Assembly: GCA_026182355.1 (NCBI GenBank)
Contig: JAPFBL010000541.1
Span: 62,001-126,000 of the forward strand
Source of the DNA: Hermatobates lingyangjiaoensis
Lineage: Eukaryota; Arthropoda; Insecta; Hemiptera; Hermatobatidae
DNA length: 64,000 nt
Reading direction: 5' to 3'
In this document: piece after piece, positions 13,968 to 25,372 of the stretch
Layout: each line of letters starts with the position of its first letter
Numbering within the stretch: the first letter of the stretch is position 1
Position numbers and translations under genes: made by a program
The notes under the pieces: generated by a model
Database searches by the model: none
What the model saw: the letters and a program-made list of their open reading frames with translations, nothing else
Told to the model about the DNA's origin: nothing

Positions 13968-15400
13968 TAGTACAGCAGGTGATCCATTAATCCAGGAAGA
14001 AAATTTCACTAATTTATTTTTATAAATTGCTAATTGACTATTCAATTTTCCGGCAAAATTTTATTGTTCTTTAATTAGCCGCTTAGTATCAAAAAATCAT
14101 TTTCTTTATTAATGAAATTAATAAATTCACTAAAGCCCCTTTAGTTAATGAAATTTTGAAACAAACAACCAAAACTCATCCCTCACATAATATTCTATTT
14201 TTAGGTATAATTTCATTTTGATCCGTCAAACGGTATAGATCAGCGGTTCCCAACCTTTCAAATATAGCGACCCATTTTAGAACAAGCAATCAGGAAGCGA
14301 CCCCAATCGTTAAAATATCTTTTATACATTTATTTTTTCTATAAGAAACTGGCATATATTGCAATTTATTAGTGAAGTAACTGTATATTCCTTAAATATA
14401 TGATTAATATAAAATTTATTCATTAATCTCAAAGCTCCTACAAAATATTAATTAATTGCAAATCAATTTCAAAGTATTCAAACAAACAAATTTCATACCG
14501 TTATGAAACTTTACTAAAGTATGTTTATGAACTGACCTTAATGAGACGGCTGGTATTGTAGCTTTTTAGCTAGCAATTCTATCCTGGGCTCCGTTGTCGA
14601 TATGGCACACCTCAAGTCGTGTTCCACATCTAATTTATTTCGGTCTGCAGTTTAATAAGATATTTTTTTCGATCTATTGTCTACATTGGTTGTTTAACAT
14701 CAAAAGGGTGCGTAATATTTCTAGCATAACTAGATCATGCCTGTATATTTTTGCATAACTTTTTAAGTAGTGTTTTTTTACGTCCAAACCACATAAGAAA
14801 AGAGAAAGAAGACTAAGGTCTTTCAAGTGAAACGAAACATGTTCAATACATGTCTCGGACGTTATGTTCAGTGACTTAATGAACTGTTACATTTAGTTTC
14901 GTAGTGTGAATTTTAAATAATGGTCTTAATTTTATTTTATAATGTTATTTATTTAACTGCCTTCTGTTTTTACCGTGTTTTATATAATATTCACGTTCGG
15001 GTCAAAATCAATTGGCGACCCCATGGCATTGGTATCACGACCCCATTTGGGGTCGCGACCCACAGGTTGGGAACCACTGGTATAGATTGAATCACTTTCA
15101 CAAGCTTTCAGATTGAATTAAATTACATTTTATTGAAAAAAAATTTTTTTTAGTTTCAAAAATCTGAAGGTTTTTTTTTCGCTTATTGCATTTGTAGCTT
15201 CCATGATAATGTCAAAATTTCAAAGCACTAGAGTTTATAGTTTCAAAGAAAAAAAAATGTCTACAAAATACTATTTGGGCAAAAAAAAGTGGCTTTCCCA
15301 TAACACAGAATTGTTCCAAAACATAAGGTTTTATCTACACTATGAGGCCCATTTTTGTGTAAAATATTAATTTGATTCATCAAAGATTGTGGACTATAGC
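13968..15400. repeat. Dispersed repeat R2, split by the hAT element
   Basis: 13968-14240 and 15088-15400 align in order with 4305-4610 and 4610-4935 (for example CAGCAGGTGATCCATTA at both left ends and GGCCCATTTTTGTGTAAAAT near the right ends). The uninterrupted copy gives the empty site. Confidence 0.75.
14241..15079. mobile_element. Non-autonomous hAT element
   Basis: Termini CAGCGGTTCCCAACCT and, inverted, CAGTGGTTCCCAACCT; subterminal GGGGTCGCGACCC repeats typical of hAT MITEs; 8-bp target-site duplication GTATAGAT at 14233-14240 and 15080-15087. No transposase. It interrupts an R2 repeat copy. Confidence 0.92.
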
Positions 15401-15855
15401 AGCTACAGAAATTTATTTACACTCTTATTCTTTTCATAACGTTATATTGCTAAAACTTTATATTAAGTTACTTCTTACAGTCATTTCTGTTGTGGATTTT
15501 ACTAGTTATTCTAGAAACAAACTAAACAAACGTATACACAATTTACCAGTTATAGTTTCATTTCTAGTACTCTTAATTTCATTTTTTGAACATTGGGTTT
15601 TCGTTTTTAATTTAAATGGAAATTCCATAAATAAATCTCATCTTCACAATGAAAAATTCTCTTTCTTACTTTAAATAGATTTGTTTTCTTTCTTACTTTA
15701 AAATAAGGAAACAAAACTAGTGTACGAGTATACATATACTAATAGGAACTGTAAAACCCAAAAACAATCGTACATTATTATTATTATTATATTGTAGAAT
15801 TATGAATGAATGTAAAATAAGTTGAAATAATTATTTTGTGGTGTAAATGAAAGAA

Positions 15856-17125
15856 GGCTTTATAGAATGACAAAGCATTATGGTCGCTCTAACCAAAGCC
15901 ATCTAAATCATTTCATTTTAAAATAAAATAGTCCCCTTCAATATGTATAGTTCATAAACATCATCATTGTATTGTGTACAATCTGACGTTGATGCATGTA
16001 ATACACAGTGGAACATGCCGGAATAAAATATAAAATAAAAAATATAAAAAACACTCGTACATTGCTATTTTTTATTAATAGGCTACTCACAAATGGGCAT
16101 TTCTTGTTAAGTGACCAGTGTTCCTTACAATGTCTTTTAATACCCTTTTATTAAGCTGGTATTGGTTCGAATACAGGTTTTGTAAAACATTTGTTATACT
16201 GTACATATAACAAATAAATTTTACGTCCTGAAGATAAATGTTGATCATTGGAAATATGTCGATCATATGAGATACACTTTACTGTCTTGATTACAAAAAT
16301 TTACGAGTAGATGCTTGTTAAGAAACAGGTTATCAGCTAAGTTTGGTATCATTTTCAATAATGTATGTGTTAAGGAAGGATTACTACAACAATTTACAAA
16401 CATATATAAATAAAAAATGTTAACAATGATATTTGTAAAAAAAAAATATTATGCCTTCCCTTCTCCAATTGAATGTCATATGTATATTTCTCAAAGGCAA
16501 ACAGAAACACAGGTTAACAGATTCTGACTTTTATACATATACATTAATGAATGGAAATAACCCACTATTAAGTATTTTAAATTGTTTTAGCTATAAAATA
16601 TTTAGTCTATAAGGTTAAAAGTAACTAAAAATAAACTTAATCAAAGCTTTATCATTCGTGTTAAATGTTTAGTAATTATTTGAATCTAAAGAAACAACAT
16701 ACATAAAAGTCACTTTTCTTAGTACCCACTTAGTATTTTTCTACCTGATAATGAAACACAGGAAATATGTTCACTGAGTTCTTGTAAAATCTTTTAAGTT
16801 TGTTGTCTTTGTGGGTTTAGTTTATCTAGTTTGTGGAATCGTTTTATTTCATTCTTAATTATAAAAATAATAATATTGAACATTAAAATTTACAGAGTAA
16901 TCATTAAAAATACAAAAAATAACTGATGAAGGAATTTGTACTTACTATTTGAAGTATTATTTCAGGAATTAACTGGATAACACAATGAACAGGTTAAACG
17001 GACTACAATTAGTGTAATGGCGGCTTTATAGAATGACAAAGCATTATGGTCACTCTAACCAAAGCCATCTAAATAATTTCATTATAAAATAGTCCCCTTC
17101 AATATGTATAGTTCATAAACATCAA
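15856..17125. repeat. Pair of about 105-bp direct repeats, 1.17 kb apart
   Basis: 15856-15963 and 17022-17125 are over 90% identical (GGCTTTATAGAATGACAAAG at the start). The interval is AT-rich with no coding signal. Could be ends of a deleted element or a simple duplication. Confidence 0.6.
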
Positions 17126-18011
17126 TACTTATGTTGAACATGCATAATAAAAATAATAAATCCCCGGCAATAGTTTTTCTAATATAAACAAACATTAACT
17201 TAATAAACAAATTAATGTTTATAAATTAAACACATTAAACTTTCAGTACATTAAATTAAATGTATTAAACTATTTACTTAAAACTGAAAGATATTAAATC
17301 AATCTATACTTTAAATTAATTGAACGAAATATTATAAATTAATAAAAGTAAACTCTAAACCAATTTCTTTCAAAAGTAGTCTCTCAATATTCTTTGTAAA
17401 CTGAAATTTGTTGTAGTCAAGTCTATTTAACTATTAAAATAATTAAATAATTAGTACAACAAATCAAACTGTACCTTAATTAAATGATAATTATTGATAT
17501 TTACAAAAGAAATATCAATTAGTGTCTCTTACTTTAGAGTTACATAGTTAATGTTAAGGTAATACATTTCACCTTATCATTCTGAAACCAATGAATACTA
17601 CCACTGGAATCAAATGTACTATAACTTTCTTTTATATTTACATTAAATCAAATGACGTAATTAATTCGTACTTAAAAGTTGTTCTTTTAAGATGCCATTT
17701 GTATAAAAAACAAATTAATTTGAATGTATAATACATGTTTATCCAATATACAGGTAAACATTATATACCAAAGAGTTTTTTTTCTTTATCAAGGTTTGCT
17801 CCAGTGCAAAAAAAGAACGATTTTTTGAAAAAATTCTTTCACTGGATGAAAACACAATACGGAAAAATACTATTTCTATTTATATAGGATTCGGTCAGTT
17901 CTTCAGGTTCAAATTAAACTCATTGCCAATGTTTCAGTTTTTATTTCAAAACCTTTTTCTGATTAACTTTAATTCTTTTTCCATTTCACGGTCGATACTT
18001 TTATTAATATT

Positions 18012-18073
<62 letters not shown>

Positions 18074-18077
<4 letters not shown>

Positions 18078-18200
18078 GTTAAATAACGCCCCATATTTGG
18101 CTTGTATCTGCTTCTTAACAAATTTCTCCCGTTTCCGGAATTCCTTCCTCGTCTCTTCATTAAAACTATAAAGTCTATCACCAATATTACTAGTCGACAT
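18074..18200 (-). pseudogene. Family D ORF, N-terminal fragment
   Basis: The ATG at 18200-18198 lies inside the stem III region of the hammerhead. Reads MSTSNIGDRLYSFNEETRKE to KKQIQAKYGALFNKL and then (TA)n. In the opposite arm the fragment continues to NEGLLPTF before (TA)n. Confidence 0.5.
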
Positions 18201-18231
18201 GTTTCGAATGTACCACATTCATCATCAGGAC
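18193..18231 (-). ncRNA. Hammerhead motif, family D (intact)
   Basis: Stem I GTC/GAC, core CTGATGA, T, perfect 6-bp stem II GAATGT/ACATTC with loop GGT, GAA, stem III AC/GT with a 2-nt loop, C at the cleavage position. The second copy (19438-19479, plus) has one inserted T before GAA. Confidence 0.66.
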
Positions 18232-19641
18232 AATAATGAGAGTAATAGTAGGAAAGCTAGTTATATATATAGAGATGGATTATTAATGGAAAGTTTACAG
18301 GGCATCGCCCTGTATCACGGCGCATTATGGGGGATTAAGGTAGGGTGGTTGGGCTCACCTTACTACCTGGCTAATCTGGGTGTTTCTGTTTGCAAATAGT
18401 TTTAAAATTCGACAAGAATTATTAACTTGGATATTTATGGCTGGTTGCTTTTCTTGAATAATTATTGCTTCTAATAGTTGTAATTTTAAAATGATTTCTT
18501 TCTCGAGCGATAATTTTCGTGGAATTTACCATCATTTCTCTTGTGATTTTGTCTTATGGACTGCTGTTGTATGGCATTTGGCGCGCCGGCAGAAAGGTGC
18601 ATAGTAATTCTTTAGATAATGAAGTCGAAGTCATTCCTATATATAGCTTTTACGGCCTCACAGCTCCCGATATTACATGAGTACTCATATACAAGATTTG
18701 TTTCTTTTGACTCCTTTACGCTAGGACTATTTTACATTAATAAACGCTTATTGAAGGCTTTGGTAGTACACTTATCAGGGTCAAACTATCGTCAGGCCTT
18801 AATACATTTATAACAGCCCTTTTAAATGTATTCAAGCCTGAACGACTAGTTTGACCCTGATAAATTACTAACCGCAAAGCCCTTCAATAAGCAGTTTATT
18901 AATGAAAAATAGTCCTAGCTAAAGGAGTCAAAAGAAACAAATCTTGTAATGAGTACTCATGTAATATCGGGAGCTGTGAGGCCCGTAAAAGCTATATATA
19001 GGAATGACTATCGACTTCATTATCTAGAAGAATACTATGCACCTTTCTGCCGGCGACGCCAAACATGCCATACAACAGCAGTCCATAAGATCTTTAAACT
19101 CACAATGAGAAATGATGGTAAATTCCACGAAAATTATCGCTCGAGAAGAAATCAATTTTAATTACAACTATTAGATAGCAATATTATTCAAAGAAATAGC
19201 AACCAGTCTCATATAATATCCAAGTTAATTAATATCTTGTCGAATTTTAAAACTATTTGCAAACATGAAACTACCCAGATTAGCCAGGTAGTAGGTGAGC
19301 CCTATACCACCCTACCTTAATCCCCCATAATGCGACTACGTGATACAGTGTCTTGATGCCCTGTAAAACATTTTCCATTAATAATTTTCCATCTCTATAT
19401 ATTATATACTAGCTTTCCTACTATTACTCTCATTATTGTCCTGATGATGAATGTGGTACATTCTGAAACATGTTCGACTAGTAATATATGGTGATAGACT
19501 TTATAGTTTTAATGAAGAGACGAGGAAGGAATTCCGGAACTGGAGAAATTGTGTAAGAAGTCAGATACAAGCCAAATATGGGGCGTTTATTTAACAACTA
19601 TATGTTTATAATGAAGGACTGCTTCCAACTTTTGTCTTTAT

Positions 19642-19675
<34 letters not shown>

Positions 19676-19678
<3 letters not shown>

Positions 19679-20010
19679 TTCAATAACACAATAAACAATA
19701 TATATATTAATTAAAATGATCTAAGGCCTTTCGTTACGACATCATCAGCGAGCTAAATGAAACAAACAAAAAAATATAATAACAAGTTAACCTGGTTGAT
19801 TGAAGTCTTCAGGATTGCTGGCATCCCTGTCTGAATTTAATGTTCCTAAAATTGAAGGCGTCTTGAGACTGAAAATTGAAGACTTCAATCAACCAGGTTA
19901 ACTTATTATATTTTTTGGTTGTTTCATTTAGCTCTCTGATGATGTTGCAACGAAAGGCCTTAGAGCATTTTAAATTAATATATATTTGTTTATTGTGGTA
20001 TTTAATTCAT
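19676..20010. mobile_element. Family F inverted pair
   Basis: Arms 19676-19815 and 19875-20010 share the C-terminal coding piece and hammerhead seen at 33.2-33.4 kb. The left flank is the (TA)n at 19644-19675, shared with the neighbouring family D palindrome. Confidence 0.68.
19931..19966 (+). ncRNA. Hammerhead motif, family F (best copy)
   Basis: Stem I GCTCT/AGAGC, five perfect pairs (19931-19935 with 19962-19966). Core CTGATGA, T, stem II GTT/AAC, GAA, palindromic AGGCCT stem III, T at the cleavage position. The opposite arm has a matching motif at 19718-19752. Confidence 0.68.
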
Positions 20011-20169
20011 ATATTATACCAAGTTATTGTTGATTATTAATTTATAAATAATTTAAATAATTTTAAGAGAAATAAAAGACTCAGTTAAAACCACAAAAAT
20101 TCACTTTTCATATTTTAACGACTCCGGTAACTGTTTTTCAAATTCTTTACTTTCATGAAGATAGTGTCA

Positions 20170-20995
20170 TGTTATTACACATGCAATTATTGACAGAGGA
20201 TCGTGAGTAAACTTCTTCATTTTCAAAAAGACAGCGTGTCTTTACACATGAAATTACTGAGACAGAATCGTGAGTAAACTTCTTCATTTTCATGAAGACA
20301 GCGTATGTCTTTACACATGTAATTATTGAGAGAGACTCGTGAGTAAACTTCTTCATTTTCATGAAGTCAGAGTATGTCTTTACAAATGTAATTATTGGGA
20401 GAGACTCGTGAGTAAACATCTTCATTTTCATGAAGACAGCGTATGTCTTTGCACATGTAATTATTGAGAGTCTCGTGAGCAAACTTCTTCATTTTCATGA
20501 AGTCAGAGTATGTCTTTACACATGTAATTATTGAGAGAGACTCGTGAGTAAACTTCTTCATTTTCAAAAAGACAGCATATGAATTTACACATGTAATTAT
20601 TGAGAGAGACTCGTGAGCAAACTTCTTCATTTTCATGAAGACAGCGTATGTCTTTACACATGCAATTATTGAGAGAGACTCGTGAGCAAACTTCTTCATT
20701 TTCATGAAGACAGCGTATGTCTTTACACATGTAATTATTGAGAGAGACTCGTGAGCAAACTTCTTCATTTTCTTGAAGACAGCGTATGTCTTTACAAATG
20801 TAATTATTGAGAGAGACTCGTGAGCAAACTTCTTCATTTTCATGAAGACAGCGTATGTCTTTACACATGTAATTATTGAGAGAGACTCGTGAGCAAACTT
20901 CTTCATTTTCTTGAAGACAGCGTATGTCTTTACAAATGTAATTATTGAGAGAGAGACTCGTGAATAAACTTCTTCATTTTCATGAAGACAGCGTT
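20170..20995. repeat. 69-bp minisatellite, about 12 copies
   Basis: Unit begins GTGAGTAAACTTCTTCATTT and ends TAATTATTGAGAGAGACTC; copies differ by a few bases. The period is 23 codons, so open frames of up to 229 codons cross it on the minus strand. Lies about 1.8 kb downstream of the SYNCRIP stop. Confidence 0.9.
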
Positions 20996-22085
20996 GTCTT
21001 TGCATTTGGTTTATCCAATTTAAATTATTTCTTAAAAAGGGAAAAACTGACAACACTTTTCAAATATTTCTATTCACAAACCAACTTCAGGAATTAAGTT
21101 CTTTGACCAAATTCCTCTTATAAAACACTAGTTAGTAATTTGATTTATTTATGAAAAACTATTGTTACCATATTATGTCAGAGTTTCCCAATCCAAATAT
21201 TGAAAGTACCTTTTAAAAGCCCGCTTTGGACTATAATCATTGATAAGGATGATAACTGATTCCAAAGCCATGTTGAGACTTCTCGAATGATAAAAATAGT
21301 TCAATGAATTGCAAAAAAAAAATTGCAATATTAAAACAGCAAAAAGGACAAATGTACAAATAAAAATAATACAACTGTTTTATTGAGATAATCAGTAACA
21401 TTACAATGGACTTGAGATTATTACATATGCACTGAAGAAAAAAATTATTATTTTATTTAATCAGCTCAAGAAAACAATATTGTATTTCATTTTTGTTATA
21501 CTAACTGACACACTAAATTAATTTATACTTAAAATTTTATAAAGAAAGCTGGGAAAAAAAGCGAAAGCATTCTACTGAGGTTCAAACTATATGACGCAAG
21601 ACATGGGTCACCGATGTTTAACATCACTGTAATAATTTTACTTTTCTTATCTAACAGTAAATAGAAAAGAACTTTGTCATTAAATTAAACTTAAAATGAG
21701 AAAAATTAGTATTTATTGTAACATACTACATTTAAATGATGATTTTTTTTTTAACCATCTTATAGAAGGAGAGAAAAACCATCATTTATTTGTTCATGAT
21801 CTACTAAAATCTACCCCCAACAATCAAAAAATGACACAGTAAAAAAAACAGAAATTTATCAAAAACATAAAAGTCTCTAAGCAAATATTGCTTAGAAGTA
21901 ATAAAAAAAAAATAAAACTAATTAAACTGCAAGTAACATAAACTTCTTGCGTCATTAAACTTAATAAGAACTGATCTTTTTTTTTAAAAAAAAAGTTTGC
22001 TTAAACAATAACTTCTAAAAAATGTAAACTACTAATAGAAAAAAAATTAATGATAGTGAGAAAAAAAAACAGTGATTATATTTTT

Positions 22086-22819
22086 TTTGGGGAGGGTTAG
22101 AAAACGTGAAACAGTCCCCCTCCCCTCACAGGTGAAATAAAAGACAAAGGAAGATATTTAACAAAAATAGAAAAGGAAACATAACAGCAGAACAAAAAAA
22201 AAACGATAAGAAGAAATAGGAAAGAATAAGATAAAAGGAAGTTGCAGGCGCGGAGTGGAGGTTTATGGCATAAGAGAATTATAGCCCCCCAGTGTTGTAA
22301 TCGCCGAGACAGGGGGCACCGGTCAGAGGGGGTATCGAGCGGGACATCGTCAACAGGATTAATCAGTACCAATAGAAACAATACAACAAACAACTAAAGC
22401 TTTCAATACATCGTTTCTTCTTTTTTTAAAAAAAAAAAAACAAAAAAAACAAACAATTATCACCACTTAGCAATTACACGTTATATCACTAATAAGAAAA
22501 CCTCTCTTTGACAACTAGGGTTCAATTTATTAAATTTTTTTTTTAACTTCATTACAATTCAAAAAACTTATTACTTTTTTTATTTTTTTTAATAAATAAA
22601 TAATGAAAACGAAAATTTTTTTTAGAGATTACTTAAATTTACTTCTTTTACAAGTGATTTAACAAATCACTAACAATAAAAGATAAAGTTACAATATTTA
22701 GCGACATATATGAGCAGTCCTTGGGTCAGACGCCTATGTCTCAATATATATATATAAATATATTTCTATATGTATACACGGGCGAGGAGCTGTTGACAGA
22801 CACAGACTTGGAGGGAGAG
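22086..22819 (-). other. Probable SYNCRIP 3' UTR (proximal part)
   Basis: The stretch after the stop includes a GC-rich block at 22086-22345 unlike the AT-rich intergenic sequence beyond, plus several minus-strand AATAAA signals, for example at 22526-22531. No single cleavage site can be chosen by eye. The 3' end could lie anywhere from about 22.5 kb to 21 kb. Confidence 0.4.
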
Positions 22820-22980
22820 TTAAGGCCAGTAGGTGTCCTGACACCACTGGGACTCCGAGCCGTTGTGGTATGAGGCCGATGAATTGTAATACTGTCCTCC
22901 ACTCCCCCAATTGGCGTTGCTCTGGTATCTTCTTTTAGATTCCCCCTGGCTCTGGTGACCTCCGTCGAGCTTACGTTTAC
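22820..22980 (-). CDS. Syncrip: SYNCRIP last coding exon (GKRK tail and stop)
   Basis: Encodes the family's C-terminal block: GKRKLDGG, then [16 protein letters not shown] and QDTYWP followed by TAA at 22822-22820. Vertebrate hnRNP Q ends comparably (GKRKADG, SKRRQTNNQNWG, QDTFGQQWK), so this is the canonical long C-terminus. GKRK and SKRR may act as the nuclear localisation signal (inference from the family). Confidence 0.95.
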
Positions 22981-23487
22981 CTGCACAAAACCAATCAATC
23001 ATAACTACTTACTTTCTATAAGTATACGCATTACACAACTCTGTCACAATTATTGTTATATTTATTTTTCTAAATATAACAAAAAAAATATTTAGTTTTG
23101 CTTAAAACAATCACACTATAGTCATCAACTTGAATGATGGTTAGGTTGCAGTTGTAACATCCCATGTATTTATTATGGAATACTATACTATTATTATCGG
23201 ATAAAAACAATAGTTTCTTCCAACACTAAAAACATATATCTGTAAAATTTCGAGCGATTTCTGGTGCCCTATAACACTTTATATATATATATATATATAT
23301 ATAAGGTGGCTGCACTGCGTGTCATTGTATCGTTGTTTGTATCGGCCAGTGGACGCATTTACGTCCGTTCCTTCATTCCTTCTCCTTTTTATTTTCTTCT
23401 TATTTCCTAAAGACGGCAAGACGCCGAAATTATCGCGATTCGTGAGTGTTAGTCCTCTTTCTTGTGTTCTCTAGCTGTAACTTTAAT

Positions 23488-23526
<39 letters not shown>

Positions 23527-25322
23527 TTAAATACCACAATTAACAATATATATTAATTAAATATATAATGTTTATTGTGGTATTTAATTCATATATTATA
23601 TCAAGAGTTATTGTTGATTATTAATTTATATATATATACAAAACTCAAGTTTATCGGGACTAGGTCAGTTCTTCAGGTTCAAATTAAATTCTCATTGCCA
23701 ACATTTCGGTTTTTATTTCAAAAACGAAGAAAAGCAACACACAGAGAAAGAGACACAGTTACAAACTCAAATTTTCGGATGATCCTTCTTCAGGAGAAAA
23801 GAGAATGGGCTAAAATGAACACATTTTAGATGTAAGTCATATTCTTGTGTTATTTTATCAAATGGGAGTCGTAAATGTTTTACTGGAGTTTACTGAGAAT
23901 AGGGAACTTTGAAAAATATTTAATATGATATGGTTTCGGGATTGACAAGTGGTGGATAGAACAAGATGTTTTAAATTTCATATAAAAAGTCTAGGGTTAT
24001 TAGCTTGATATTAGGAATGATAGGGGTAGTAATGGAGTGATTAAGCGCCTCTAATAGCCTCTAACACTCAACTCCGACTTTCGGCCTTCACGAGGCTACC
24101 CTGTTAACCTGCTATATGCAGGTTAGACCACCGATAGAGATACAGAGATTTTCCCCTGTATGATACTAAGGAGAAGGAAGTCCGGAGACCATCTTCCAGA
24201 CGCGCAAAAGGTTCCAAAAGCGCTAACTTGTGGAAGCTAACCTCCCACAAGTTCACCTAAGGATCCGAAGAAGGAGAAAGGGAGTTACTTTCTCCCGAAA
24301 CGTAGAGAGTCTGAATGGACATTATCAATGATGGTTTATCCAGATTCTGCAAAAAGAGGAAGAAAGACCGTTGCACCTGGTGACTGACTGTAAGGCAACT
24401 TTGCTGCACAGAGGTAGCTACTTTGGGACACTCAACAAAACCATAGAAAAACTTTTACCGCTGGAACCAGCAAAACTGCTGAACTTCTGGGAGGCGTTGA
24501 AGCTAACTGCTGGGGTACTTTAGTACAGAAGAGGGGAAGTATAATAGTTTATTTTTAAGACAGTGCTATAGTAACACTCAAATAATAATAATAATAATAG
24601 GCATGATAACTACTAGGCCTCTAACTCTGCGTGTCTTGATGCAGGAACAAATTTTGAAAACATTCGAAGGAAAAAGTAGTTGGCTTTTAAGAGATTCACC
24701 TTAATAAAAGTGCCAGGAGAGGTCTCACAATTTATTCATATTAAACTAAATAAATCAATAATATTTATGAACAGTGCAACGGAAAAATAAAAATAATAAT
24801 TGATAAAGCAAAATAACACGGGAGAACGGTTTTAAGCTAAAACTTATTTTATATGCAACAGAGCTTTCAAAGCGAGGAATAGCTGAGTAACATAATCTGT
24901 TACTCAGTTACTTTTTCAATGATCAGGTGTGGCGCTCAAAGATAAAAGCAACATTACGAGAGTATTTCTTTAATTATTTTGAAAACTTAGCATCTACTGG
25001 TATCAGGGATCTAAGTAACGCAAGTCTACTGTTCTCTCAGTACTATTCGAGTGGACTAGTCATCGGGGAGAAGGGAGAATAATTCTCTTATATTAACCAC
25101 ATAAAGAAAGAAAAATATAAAGACGCATATATATATATTTAAACAAATATTATAGCTTATGAATATTACAAGTAGAAATATTTCAGAGATACATAAAACA
25201 ATATTACTAACAGAAGTAAGAATTTACAAACGAGAGTTTGATTTTTTATCCTGGAAAATTGACCGAACCCCGATTAGAGAACACACCTATTCTATCTAAC
25301 GGTCGATATATTATTGAATCTG

Positions 25323-25372
<50 letters not shown>

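Larger units (their letters stand above)
18020..19675. mobile_element. Family D palindrome, 1.6 kb
   Basis: Arms 18074-18810 and 18822-19640 around a centre near 18816, with (TA)n of 54 bp on the left and 32 bp on the right. Each arm has a hammerhead motif and an ORF start. The arms differ by a few per cent including small indels, so the inversion is not recent, or the copies arrived separately. Confidence 0.72.

Noticed and set aside
17923..18218. Overlapping frames encoding poly-IY on both strands
   Set aside because: The IYIYIY stretch is (TA)n microsatellite; only the 42 codons outside it are kept, as an element fragment.
20153..21056. Open frames of 109, 229 and 121 codons on the minus strand
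   Set aside because: Produced by the 69-bp tandem repeat (23 codons per unit); no homologue and no splice or promoter context.
22097..22393. 98-codon minus-strand frame below the SYNCRIP stop
   Set aside because: Lies in the probable 3' UTR, highly hydrophobic from T-rich codons, no start context or homologue.
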